Positions 23,759-34,295 are shown, numbered from the stretch's first letter. The stretch: 64,000 nucleotides of DNA from Nigrospora sphaerica (GCA_018287875.1 JAGVVL010000017.1:372001-436000); one strand, 5' to 3'. Notes: generated by a model not told the origin, from the sequence alone. Program-made: numbers and translations.

Positions 23759-25421
23759 TGTGTAACTCGCACCTGAGGGAACGTGACAAGTGAAAGGTTG
23801 AAGTTTGTCCTATTAGGAAACGAAGAAAAAGGCGCCAGACATGGCAGTCTATATACTCGTAGCTGGAGATTGCTCCACACATGCTCCACACGACCTTACG
23901 CAAGCCGTAGGAGCTTCACACGTGACCTGCTGAATGAATATAGCAATAGCCCCAAATTACCACGAGGAGTTTCGATGTGAGGGGATCTTGTACCGTGTGT
24001 AAGTGTGTAGATTAAGGGGGAAATGGATTTGGACTGAGGGAGCATGTTTTCACTCCAGGGCTTGGCGGAATAAATCATCATTCCCTGTGACATCTAATGG
24101 CTCTACTGCAAAACTGAGATAGCGCATACAAACATAGAAATATTTCTCTGGATTATTTACCACATCGCGGGAATGATGAGGCACAGTAAATTCCTGGACA
24201 TGAAAAGCGAGGGGAGGGCGGGCATGGTAGACTGTGTGTGCCGGGTCCGGGAATCCGGAGAGCACTTACTAATCGCCTCTTGGTGCGGCGACACCTTACG
24301 ATGCATTTGAGAGACCAGTTATCAATTACCACCTGAAGCGGCGATCTACGCGTGACATCTTCCGACACACGCAGCTGGCTTACTTGCCGGTTGGCTGTGT
24401 AACCATTGCGTGCAACGTTGGCCGTTGTCGCCATCGACTGTAGTCCTGACGATCACACGAAGTAGTAGCCGGCAAGACTACCTAGCGACGAAAACCTGCG
24501 TCCGACCCCGCTCTCACCGCTACGGTACCATGGATAACAATGTTTCTGTTTCCTGTACAACGTGGTACAAGCAGGCTGCTGATGGATCCAGACCCCTGCA
24601 TAGGCTTTCTGAACTTCGTTAAAGCGGTCAGCGTGACCGGTGATACCACGGATTTCTGCGTATCACATCAGACCGTGCGTATTCCGGCCACTCGGCACGA
24701 TAGGACCAAATGCCGGAGATAGGTGTGTGTCGCCGTCGACATTCTCGACGGGCAGCGGTGGGGATCCTGGCTATTCCCGAAACGGGCACTATTTGCTGGT
24801 TTGCCGCTGGGGTAGGTGGGTACCCAAGGAGAAGAGAGCAGCTGAAAAGAGGGCGACATGACAGGTTAGTCAGCACCTTCAGGGGTCGCAACTCCGGGTG
24901 TGCGTGGGTCTGATGCGACATGCATATCGTACGGAGGTGGGGCGGGAGGATATTGAATATGATATAGGGATTTATTGCATAAAAGTGACACTTTGTCGCC
25001 CCACCTTGTCCTTGTGTAAGAACGGGAACTATCTTCCAGGGCTTTCTTGGGACAGGCTCTATCAAACTGCCCTACCAGCGACCCATCGCACTCTCGCCCC
25101 TTGTCCATGCGCATACCTTCCCTTTCGGGTTACGCTTTGGGCGCCGGGACCAGTGGCCACATGGTCTACCGTCTTATCCCGCGCGGGGCTTGTGTCCATA
25201 TACTATTTCTGTCTTACTCAGCCCTGGCCTTGCTCCACGTAGCATTCTGTGTTAGTAAGCCCTGGACTCGTCTTCACATACCATTCGGCATTTCGCTTGG
25301 CCCTGGGCTGGTTTTCCACGTCCATCCATTGCACTGAGCACACAAATTGTCGTTTCCCCGTTCTACTCGCTCTTCTGTTGAATCATCTCGTAACGAAGCC
25401 TGCTCTGGTCCATCTAGAACC
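23759..25421. other. divergent promoter region between UstYa genes 1 and 2
   Basis: 1.66 kb between head-to-head UstYa-type genes. Small frames on both strands carry no recognisable domain. The arrangement allows shared upstream control of the two genes, but I could not pick out a repeated binding motif with confidence. Confidence 0.45.
23850..23855 (-). promoter_or_regulatory. TATA-like element of UstYa gene 1
   Basis: TATATA about 92 bases upstream of the start codon at 23758 on the minus strand. The spacing fits a core promoter, but the motif is short and may be coincidental. Confidence 0.3.
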
Positions 25422-26385
25422 ATGGGTGCCCAAGCTCGTCATCCCGAAGGCGGGCGAGAGAGCGTCGATGAGCCGTTTCTGCATAGTGAAGGACACGGCT
25501 TCTATCAAGCTACAGAGTCCGAGAACCGAAAGTTGAAGCGGATCAACCGTATCTGCTTGGGTCTTTCCCTCGGCCTGGCTCTCGCCTGCGTGGTCCTCTC
25601 CGCCGCACTGTGGTCCAACAGGACGGGTGCGACTTTCAAAAATGAGATTTACTGTGGGTTAGACTGACGATAATCGCTTCCTTAATGTGGCCAATGCTGA
25701 ACTGACTTGCTACTAGCCCCCGTCGAGGACCTCATCCGGCACAGGAACGTCGTCTTCACTGCTGGCTTTGGGCGGGAGCGCTCCGTCTACCAAGGCCCTC
25801 CCACGCCCGAGAGGGATGCCGAATGGGATGACCTATACAGCTGTAAGCCCTACAATCCCGCGGGAGAGTTCATTGTGCGGCCTTCTGACGACAGTCTATT
25901 TGCAGTCGGCATTAGCCGCATCCCCATGTACCAGGCCTCGCGGCTGGTCAACAAGACGGTGCCCATCCCCGGCGAGCCAGGGCAATATGTGGTCCAGCTC
26001 AACGTGTTCCATCAGCTACACTGCCTGGTTGGTGATCTTTATCCGAAAACGTAGCCCAAAGATGGTTCTGAATCGCTGACACTCCTTGCACTAGAACATG
26101 ATTAGGAAGCGTCTATATAGCAAGGTCGACTACCCGCCCGACCACGAGCTCATGGGCATCGAGCACCTCGAGCACTGCTACGACGCGCTCCGGCAGAGCC
26201 TTATGTGCTCCGTCGACGTCACCCCGCTCCCCTGGCGGTGGGTCGAGCAGATGCAGGAGGCTAAGGAGGTCGCCCAGGTCGCCCACACGTGCCGCGACTT
26301 TGACGTGATCCGGGACTGGGCTAAGAAGAACGCCGTTGCCCACTTTGACCGGAAGACGTATGTGCCTGACCCGCTTCAGACTTAG
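25422..26385 (+). CDS. UstYa-family (DUF3328) oxidase-like protein 2
   Basis: Four exons: 25422-25653, 25717-25842, 25906-26027 and 26095-26385; 256 residues. All joins are in phase. An upstream in-frame extension exists, but the ATG at 25422 has good CCATGG context and gives the usual N-terminal length. Membrane helix at about 43-64 (RICLGLSLGLALACVVLSAA). Conserved blocks follow: YSPVEDLIRHRNVVF, PPTPERDAEWDDLYSFGISRI, HQLHC (155-159), HLEHC (184-188) with YDALRQSLMC, and a C-terminal HTCRDFDVIRDWA. This is the most canonical of the five paralogues. It has intron positions in common with paralogues 1, 4 and 5, including the one immediately after HQLHCL. Role: probable side-chain oxidation or cyclisation of a ribosomal peptide in the secretory pathway. 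Confidence 0.94.
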
Positions 26386-26812
26386 AGCAGACAGTGGTCC
26401 ATGTGATCTTGAGCCTTATTTTGAGCTTCAGGGAGTAGATAGCAATAAATGAGATACATCCCACTTGATATTTTGTGCAGTTCATGGACTTCGTTTCTTG
26501 ACAAGTGTACCAGTTCTCACTCACTTGACACCAGCGGCTCAACTGGTCGTCCCTCTCTTTCCCTCTCTCCCCCTCTCTCCCCCCCTCTCTCTATCTCTAT
26601 CGACAAAGCAATTCATCCATTTTATGACTTATTGGTAGGTTCGGTCCCATCACTCGTCGCGTCACGTCACGTCATGTATATAAAGGGAGTCTCCTCCCTC
26701 CTCTGGTTCTTGGTATCTCGGCTCTGTCTCTCTCTATTCATTCAACCAATCTATCAACTCCCACGCACTAACAACATTACCAAAATTGCATATCGAAAAA
26801 CTATGGAAGCCA
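26386..26812 (+). promoter_or_regulatory. orphan promoter-like stretch beside UstYa gene 3
   Basis: Between the 3' ends of UstYa genes 2 and 3 lies a pyrimidine-rich block (about 26550-26600, CTCTCT runs), then TATATAAA at about 26675. A CT-rich leader follows and an ATG at 26803 that opens only an 18-codon frame inside the 3' end of the opposite gene. It looks like a fungal promoter and 5' UTR without its gene. Alternatively it is just a convergent intergenic region with chance motifs. Confidence 0.3.
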
Positions 26813-27821
26813 TCACCAGTACCCGTCCCCTTCGACGAACTCGGCACCCTCGGGCATCTTGAGCTCCGCCCATCGCTTGGGCAGGTCCCTGACGGCGTTT
26901 TCCTGGGCCCAGCCGAGCAGGGCGTCAAAGTCGCGGCACTTCTTGATGACGTTGAAGTCGGCAAAGGGCTCGGCGGGCGGGCGGTTCGGCTGGTCGGGGA
27001 CGTCGTAGTGCACCCAGTTATGAGTGATGACGTCGACGTCGGCGTGGCAGACGAGGTTCTGGAGCAGCATATGGAGGCAGTGGCGCTTATGCTCGGCGTG
27101 GTCGGCGGGTCGCGTCGCCGACGTGGTCCCGTTAAGCCGGCCGTCGCGCCCGTAGTAGTAGTCGAAGTGGACTTCCTTGCGCAGCTCGTTGAGGCAGTGG
27201 ATCTGGTGGAACACGTCGACCTGCGCCACGTACGCCTGCTCCCCCCGCCCCCAGCTCGCCGGTGCCTTAACGCTGAGCCCCGGCGTCTTGCCCGAGAGCA
27301 CCACCGCGTCCTCGTCCACCGTCACGATCTCGAGCCCCTCGGCCGCCAGCCGGTCCCACGCCGCGTCCACCTCGGGCGACGGCGGCTGCCGGAAGATGGA
27401 CGTGTTGTCGTGGAGGCGGCCGTTGAACTTTTGATAGTGCTGGCTTAGGTCGACCTGGTCGAATATGGGCGCTAGGAACTCAGTTAGTTGTGCGGGTCGG
27501 GACATCATGATGATGGCGATGAGTATACACACAGTAGGATGAGACCTGCTTCAGATCGTGGTTCATCCCACTTGTTTGCTGGTGGGCGGGGGCGGACGTG
27601 GACGGGGGATAGGACGACACGTTGCGGCTCTTTGTCAGAGCGTGGACTAGAAGAGGGGTCCCGATGCCGAGGACGATGTTCAGAGAAAGAGAAGCAATAA
27701 GCAGACGCCCCAGACCGGACTTAGGGACACAGGAATAAGAGGTGAAAGTGTCCTTCCTGTGTAGGCTAGGGTTGAGAAAGACTCGGCTTTCCTCTGCCTC
27801 CTCAGACTTTGGGGAAGCCAT
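26813..27821 (-). CDS. UstYa-family (DUF3328) oxidase-like protein 3 (divergent)
   Basis: Two exons on the minus strand, 27821-27533 and 27471-26813 (branch CAACTAACTGAG, acceptor CTAG); 315 residues, the longest of the five. Membrane helix at about 38-60 (LGRLLIASLSLNIVLGIGTP). The conserved blocks are SYSPIFDQVD, PPSPEVDAAWDRL, HQIHC (185-189) and HKRHC (224-228) followed by LHMLLQNLVC. It lacks the intron that interrupts the other four paralogues right after the first HxxHC motif. It carries an insertion (YYYGRDGRLNGTTSATRPADHAE) before the second motif and an extra C-terminal tail. It is probably an older, functionally distinct branch, with a role comparable to known UstYa oxidases; the substrate is inferred. 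Confidence 0.92.
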
Positions 27822-28660
27822 TGTGTCTGTTGAGAATGTGCACAGATAAGGGAAGGTATATGGTGAGGTAAGATGGGTGAGGTAGTCGAATGGAAAACAA
27901 GTCGCGGTTCCCTATAAAGGCATAGGGTATGAAGAAATACTGCGGGTGCCGAGGGGTGTGGGGAAAAAGCCCCCTCTCCCCTTATCTCTTGCCCATTGGG
28001 CTGCAGGTGTAAGCGCTGCTTACTTACCCTCCTCTCAGACACCTAGGTGCTTTGGCGTGCACGCACAATTCCATCCTACCCGACTCGGTTGGCTGCTAAT
28101 CTTTATCTTTTGGCCATAAGTATTTTTTATGGATTTTACTCTACATGTTCTGCCTGGCAGTTTTTCATTCCCTATCATGCTCGTTCCACTGATCGTAAAA
28201 CGCACCCGAGATACGCTTGCACCTGAAACCTCCAGACCTTGAGCGTCTTGGCAACGTGCCCCGCCATGTCTCTTTCACTTCCCAAGAAGAGCCAGCTGTA
28301 CTTGACCCACCCTTTAATGTATGGAGAAACAGTCAGTACCCAAGATCACCAAAAGATGCATTTCCAGCCGGCTTTACGTCGTCATCATTTTCTCCACCAT
28401 GTCCCTCACGTCGGTCTGGCTCGTTCTCACGACGAGCATGCCGGCCCGTCGACAGCTACATAAGGAACTTCAACAACATGCTGCATTGCGAGGGCACGTT
28501 GCTGATGGATGACGACGACGCCGGCGCAGACATGTGGAACACGCGGATATCCAGAAAGTTCTTGTAGTGCTTCTTAAACTAGGGACAGCTGGCCACCGCA
28601 CCCTGGACCGTTTATTGTAAAACCTTACGCTACATACATCCGTATTCCTCGATAACCTGA
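27822..28660. other. intergenic with small membrane-anchor frame
   Basis: 838 bases between the start of UstYa gene 3 and the 3' end of UstYa gene 4. It contains the short frame listed at 28321-28512 and otherwise nothing recognisable. Confidence 0.4.
28321..28512 (+). other. short frame with type II membrane-anchor look, possible gene relic
   Basis: 63 codons from ATG 28321: a basic start (MEKQSVPKITKRC), then a hydrophobic stretch (LYVVIIFSTMSLTSVWLVLT) and a short polar end. This resembles the N-terminus of a UstYa or other type II membrane protein cut off after the anchor. No HxxHC motif follows. It could be a relic of a sixth paralogue, a small real protein, or chance. Confidence 0.22.
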
Positions 28661-29650
28661 CTACAATGCTCCGGGAAAGTGGTGCCATTCAAACGCGGCC
28701 CGGGTTTCAACCCATGTTCTGATGGCGTCAATGTCTTTGCATTGGTGAATCGTGCCCCAGCCGGTGCCATAGTCCGTCTTTCCCTCGACCGTGGTATCGG
28801 CAGCGCATAGGAGAGACTGGCGCAGCAAGTCAAAGCAATGGGCGTCGTGGTCCAAGTCCACGGGCGCCTTGCCCTCGATGACGGCGTGCCCGTAGGAAGT
28901 CATCAGCGTCGACTGTGCGTGTGTGTCAAGGTTAATAAAGAACGCAGAGCCAAATCGCGGCCACGAGGGCGGCAAAAGGCTTTTAAGCGAAGGCTTCGGT
29001 AGTACGTACCAAGCAATGGAGCTGATGGAACACGGCGACCATGAAGACCTCTTCCTTAGCTTTTCCGCCGTCCTCGCGCTCGTGCTCTGGGATGGGAATC
29101 TCGTAAGGGGTCGACAGGCCAGCGCGGTCGGCCGGGTCGACGACGATGGCACCACGTCCTCCTGTGGCGGAAGTTATTAGCAGACCCTAAGGGGACACAC
29201 CTTTGGCGAATACCGGCCTGGCTTCCTACTTACGGACAGTCATTCGCGTCCAATACTTCCGCGTCTCATCCAGAGCAGAGATGTTGGAAAAGCTCGCGGC
29301 ACTAATGAAGTTCTCATCGGGCTGGAAGAGGACCCCCTTAGTAGCGACTGGAGTTTATTGACGTCAGAATCGGGAATTTAGGGCAAGTTGTCACTATGAG
29401 CGGGCTTATTACAATGAGGCATGGTCTTTAGGTTGGTCGCGGGACACTGCTCGACTTGATCCTGGGTGCGAGAAAAGAGGAGGGCCAGGACGGAGAGAAG
29501 GAGGGTTATCTGGATAAGGAAAGAGGAGATGCGAAAAGCGGTTGCGCATCTGGCCACCCATAGCCTCGTTGGCTTGGGCATCGTCGACGAGCTGTCGGAG
29601 AACTCGTCACCATCGTGAGTGGACAACTTAGCGTAGCTCGGGGAATCCAT
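28661..29650 (-). CDS. UstYa-family (DUF3328) oxidase-like protein 4
   Basis: Four exons on the minus strand: 29650-29413, 29347-29234, 29161-29010 and 28912-28661; 251 residues, all in phase. The frame is open for 107 codons upstream of ATG 29650, but that part is Ser/Arg-rich and unlike the family, so 29650 (MDSPSYAKLS) is preferred. Membrane helix at about 41-60 (ISSFLIQITLLLSVLALLFS). HxxHC motifs: HQLHC (163-167) and HDAHC (190-194) with FDLLRQSLLC. The C-terminus has GWGTIHQCKDIDAIRTW, close to paralogue 1. The PPSPE block is replaced by SNISALDETRKYW, so the substrate-binding side may differ. Presumed secretory-pathway oxidase acting on the locus peptide. Confidence 0.92.
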
Positions 29651-30726
29651 GGTTGTTGGGCTGCGTGAAGCGATAGGAGAGCGAAGTAAACGGGCAATGG
29701 AAATCTGACTCTCCTCGGCAGCGGACAAGGAGTAAACAGAGGGAACCTTCCGGGCGAACGAGATGCTCGGGAGAAGTGGGAGTCGCGAGATACCAGAGCG
29801 GCCCCGTCGGTGCCCATCCGCAGCGACTATGGACGACGAGACCTCGGCTGCTCTACCGGCCACCGGCGAGTTTCGGCGGGCGTCGATGCCACCTGGCCGC
29901 CTGCCGTGGAACTTTTGTTTAGCGTAGCTGAGAAAAAGACGGCGGTGGTGCGATGAGGGGCTGGTGTCCATCTGACCTGCAGCGGTTGTGCGACGCGGTT
30001 TCGCAGCTGGCTCGGCTCCGAACAGGGGGGAACAGCAATTGCGGAGCTCTCTCTATCTTTAGGACGACCGGGGGCGAGGTCCGGATCGGCGACTTGTATG
30101 TAGCCAGATCGTACCCAGACCGTCCCGTGGTCCGAGCGAATCGGTTCAAAGTGGGAACGACGTTCTGTAACCCCCCCCTCTCAAGTGATTTGGAATGGGT
30201 GCCGCCCACGGCTGGACACTCGAAGTCAGCCGCATCCGCCGATCAACCCACCTCGGGTCCTTCGTACGGGATCGGAGGTACAAGGGGTCGGAGTAAGGGG
30301 CACGCGGAATAAGATAAGGTTACCCGCTGGTTCGCCGGGGCCAATGTTGTCTGTCGCGTGGGAAAGATCTTTCAGGCCTGTATCTCCCCGTCACAGTAAG
30401 CAATCTGCAGGTAAGATGTGCCCAAATGCAGCGTAGTTACTCATGTAAACCAAGCCGCCCCGCTTTTGACAGCTTCTTGGCCGAGGGGCCTCCAGGGATT
30501 TGGGCGAGCCTGATGCTTGTATGCCTTTACCCGATTACGGAAATGAAGCATGAGAGCAAGCTGGGGAGTTTCTTCAATATTCCAGCTCTGGGAGAATCCC
30601 AGTAACCAACTCACTGCCGCATGCCGTATTATTTTCACGGTGGCTTCCCTTTCGCTTTCTTCAGAAGGCCGCTCAGTTAAGCGCCCTACAAGCACCTCAG
30701 TCAAAGCTGCATCAGTATTCCTCACC
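29651..30726. other. divergent promoter region between UstYa genes 4 and 5
   Basis: 1.08 kb between head-to-head genes. The first 320 bases form an in-frame upstream extension of UstYa gene 4 (probably its 5' UTR). No other coding signal was found. Confidence 0.45.
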
Positions 30727-31819
30727 ATGCGCTCAGCAGATATGGCGGATGCCAGGTACTCGAAGCTTGACGGGGACCACCGGAACAGCGAGACGGCCCC
30801 TCTCTCGGAGGACTCGTCCAGCACCTTCTGTGACGAGCCGCTGGACACAGAGGAGAAAATTCCGCAGCTTGCACAGCGGCGAGGTGGACGTCTTCGAAGG
30901 CCGCTGCAGGCCCTTGGCCTGGCTTGCCTGTGCATGCTATCTTTTGCCATCGGTTTTGCCTCCCACTCCCAGTTCCGGGGTGGCGTTGACGAGCGGGCTT
31001 GCCTCGATACAGCGTGGGGTGAGTTTCGATACTGGCCTCATATCTTTTACGGAACCGTCACTGATTGCCCTTTCCGAGGCAGATGCCCTGAAGCAACCCG
31101 ATGCCATCCGGTTCAAGACACAAGAGTTCAATCCCCGTTTCACGGGACCTCCGTCGCCTTACATGGGACAACCAAACGACAAGGTTGACAAGCTCTGGTA
31201 TGACCTAGCAGAATGTAAGTACTATCACCGGTGTTGTTTCCAAGCCGTCCTGCCCGCCCCTTCTACTAAATCATCTTTTCTGCCCAGTGCGCAACTACGG
31301 AGTGGACAAGCCCACGCTAGAGTCCATGAACAGGTCCAGAGGAGCCGTGGAGTTCATGAAAGACGGCGAGCACACGGGCCTGTTCGAGACTGGAATCGAA
31401 GTCTTTCATCAACTGCATTGCCTTGTAAGTCCTCCCAAACGGGCAGCAACAACTGCCAAAACATCTGGACATCCGGACCTTTGCGGCCACTGACAGCGAA
31501 ATCGCAGAACTACATCCGTATGTATTCCTACATGGACCACTACGCGGCCATCGACTTTGACATGGTGGCCGAGTCGGCCGAGGAGCGGCGTGACCACAAA
31601 GACCACTGCGTCGAGGTTCTCCGGCAGAGCTTGATGTGCCACCCGGACCTGAATATTTACACGTACCACTGGGTGAGTCGACACGACCAGGCCTGGGGAA
31701 ATCTGGCGTCTGGCCACCGCTGCGTCGACTGGGACCATTTCCACGGCTGGGCCCAGAACAATCTGATGACCTATTACCCGCCCAAAACCAAGCCCGAGGG
31801 GGTCGAGGTCTGGGTATAG
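30727..31819 (+). CDS. UstYa-family (DUF3328) oxidase-like protein 5
   Basis: Four exons: 30727-31018, 31083-31214, 31288-31424 and 31508-31819; 290 residues. Joins are in phase; a second ATG five codons in (30742) is an alternative start. Membrane helix at about 60-78 (LQALGLACLCMLSFAIGFA). HxxHC motifs: HQLHC (182-186) and HKDHC (217-221), with VEVLRQSLMC. The tail ends GHRCVDWDHFHGWAQNN. The usual PPSPE block is diverged to FTGPPSPYMGQPNDKVDKLW. It is the paralogue nearest to the repeat precursor (1.2 kb, same strand), so it is the best single candidate for the core-modifying enzyme; this is a positional inference. Confidence 0.93.
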
Positions 31820-33055
31820 CCGGCTTTGGCGCCGAAGAGCACGTTTGAAAGTCAGGACTATGTGAAGTTTAGCTACGAGTAGTTTCTGTAGTCTGTTCTG
31901 GTTTGTTTTTGCCTCTGCTCTAGTAATATCTTCTACATTTGCCAGCCTTTTATGAACTTCGCCGTGCTGAGTGCCTGGTAAACATATGTCGGGACGAAAA
32001 AACGTGGTGTCCGTCTTTCTGGAATAGGTCATACACGGTTCGCTTGGCTGTAGCAAGGTAAGCTACTTGGTGTAGGCAATCACACACCGATCGACATGAA
32101 GGCTTGCAGGAAGTCCTATTGGCCGAAAGAAGCCGAGCAGCGACGGGCCAGAGCCACGGACTGCAGCGTATAGCTGCAGCGACTGACTAAGACCTGCATT
32201 CCCCCCACCAAGCCTGTAAGAGTTGGTGTTACGAGATGTCATTCACCAAAGGCGCCATCGTTCGTGCAGCCGCCCCTAGTGCTTACTCCTCGTAACCCCA
32301 CTCCCCCACTTCCCCTTAACCCCAATCATTAAGACAGGACCCCGGACAAGACTCCAAGCTAGCAGCAAGTCGTGGGGTATAGTGGGAACAATGCTATACC
32401 TTCCACGTGGGCTCAAGGCGGACCTACCCCGCGGCGATAGCCGTTTTCCTAACCTAGAGACACGCAGCTCCCACCTACCTAAGTTGTAATATACTACCTA
32501 CATTCTTGCAGCATCCCTAGTGCTGACCCACTGGCCCCGTCATAGTACGGACCGGCAGCATCTCGGTAGAGGCATACTGGCTATCTGAATTGCACATAGC
32601 CGAAGTTTCCTGGAATGGCTGCTCCCTGCCGATCCACACCGGCCATCTGCACAGGATCGCCGGGTTCACCGATGTCGTGGCCATCACACCTTCGGCTTTG
32701 GTTCGTCTCGGAGTCCCGTGATCGGGTGGCTGACTGAAGTTGTTGAACTGGGAAGAAATGACGATACCGCAAACCGACCAATAGCCGACACTCTCCAACC
32801 GAGCCATGGGCGCCATCGAGCTGGATGGGCAAGATGCTGGAACAGTCTTGGTGTTTGGTCCCGAGGGAACAGAGTACGCGGGGCGCGGCGGCTACAGACT
32901 TACTGAGGCTTCCAGAGAGCGGCTAGATGAAGTTCTATAAAGGACAGGAAAGTCCACAACGAATCTCGGAAAACCCCCAATATCCTCAGCAGCTCAACAC
33001 CGGATTCAAGCACACAGAACACAGTTCAAACAAGCCCCTTTACTCCTCCGTCACC
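31820..33055. other. intergenic, promoter region of repeat precursor
   Basis: 1.24 kb with no supported gene. It ends in a TATA-containing core promoter for the precursor gene. Confidence 0.5.
32936..32941 (+). promoter_or_regulatory. TATA box of repeat precursor
   Basis: TATAAA 115-120 bases upstream of the precursor start codon, followed by an A/C-rich leader (CAAACAAG type) as in highly expressed fungal genes. Confidence 0.55.
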
Positions 33056-33677
33056 ATGAAGTTCACCGCTACCCTCGCCACCGCCCTCATGGGCCTCAGC
33101 GTCACCGCCCTGCCCCTCGAGGTCAGTACCATGCCCGAGCCCCCTCGAATGCCACCTTCCCACAGTTTTCTAACGCATCCAGCAGGGCGAGAAGCGTGAA
33201 GTCGCGCAGACTCAGGACAACAACGTGGACGCCGCGGCCACGCGGGCTGGCTGGCTCTATATCAAGCGTGACGGCAAGGACAACAACGTGGACGCCGCCG
33301 CGACTCGGGCCGGCTGGCTCTACACCAAGCGTGACGGCAAGGAGACTCAGGACAACAACGTCGACGCCGCGGCGACTCGCGCTGGCTGGCTGTACACGCG
33401 TGACGGCAAGGATAACAACGTCGACGCCGCCGCGACGCGGGCTGGCTGGCTCTACATCAAGCGTGATGGCAAGGAGACTCAGGACAACAACGTCGATGCC
33501 GCGGCGACTCGTGCGGGCTGGCTCTACACCAAGCGTGACGGTAAGGACAACAACGTGGATGCCGCGGCTACTCGCGCTGGCTGGCTGTACACGCGTGACG
33601 GCAAGGACAACAACGTGGATGCCGCAGCCACTCGTGCTGGCTGGCTGTACACCAAGCGTGACGGTGAGATGGCATAA
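33056..33677 (+). CDS. secreted multicore RiPP precursor peptide (dikaritin/ustiloxin type)
   Basis: Two exons, 33056-33121 and 33183-33677; 186 residues. The acceptor is a tandem CAGCAG, so the second exon may start at 33186 instead, dropping one Gln. Exon 1 encodes a signal peptide (MKFTATLATALMGLSVTA, cleavage near ALP). Exon 2 starts with a KR site (GEKR) and then has seven units of the form DNNVDAAATRAGWLYxKR joined by DGK or DGKETQ. The variable residue x is Ile in units 1 and 4 and Thr elsewhere. Units 3 and 6 end YTR instead of YTKR. The protein ends DGEMA. Signal peptide plus tandem cores plus Kex2-type KR sites beside UstYa genes is the defining architecture of fungal dikaritin precursors. 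The probable core is the Trp-Leu-Tyr-Ile/Thr end of each unit. The end product is not predictable from sequence. Confidence 0.92.
33216..33659 (+). repeat. seven coding tandem repeats (core peptide units)
   Basis: Seven 51-54 base units separated by 9- or 18-base linkers, all in frame. The order of unit ends (IKR, TKR, TR, IKR, TKR, TR, TKR) shows a three-unit block duplicated once plus a final unit. Differences are mostly synonymous third-position changes, so peptide sequence appears to be selected. Confidence 0.95.
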
Positions 33678-34295
33678 AGGGTTTCCTCTCCAGGAACAAA
33701 TAACTGGCAAGGGTTTACGTTGGTTTTCAACGCGACGTGATGAGTGACGAGGAAGCGAGTGGCAAAGCCGCGGTGCTGAGGCATAGGTGCACATTCCGGT
33801 ATTTGGCATCGTCATAGTTGTTAGTCTAGGAATTCCACTCGCAATCTCGAGGGTTTTGCAGCTCTGCTATGTGTGGATGCAAAGTGGTATTGAAGAGGAG
33901 CGGTCACTGGGGGAAGGAAGGCGGGAAGTGCTGGGGTCCGGGTGACACAGGGGCTGGTTTGCCATGTTTCTTTAGTGCATGCCATCGGATCCATGCATAC
34001 CTCGTAGTAATAGCCACGGAGGAGTGGAAATAAGTACCGTGGACCGTGCCGATCTTCGTCTCGTGTCTGTGTTGTTGCCTGGTACAGTGGAACCATTAAA
34101 TAAGCAACGTGCGCCATCATGCTACTTTCAACACAGGTTCCATGCATCGTAAACTTATATGAACGACTTGCCAGGCCCACGCCTGACACTCTTGGCCTCA
34201 CATCTGTTACCCATCATTCAACCACATCAACCATCTTCACCACAATCTGACACTGCCATCCATTTGCACCCAAGTACCAGACGCGAGGCACCACG
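33678..34295. other. intergenic between precursor and kinase
   Basis: About 620 bases with the precursor 3' UTR and the kinase promoter. No further coding exon was found. Confidence 0.5.

Noticed and set aside
29651..29971. 107-residue N-terminal extension of UstYa gene 4
   Set aside because: Too long for the family, low-complexity Arg/Ser composition; the ATG at 29650 matches the family length.
33123..33815. 230-codon minus-strand repeat protein and CRISPR-like appearance of the repeats
   Set aside because: It is the reverse strand of the precursor repeats. The repeats are in-frame coding units with synonymous changes, no variable spacers, in a eukaryotic genome.
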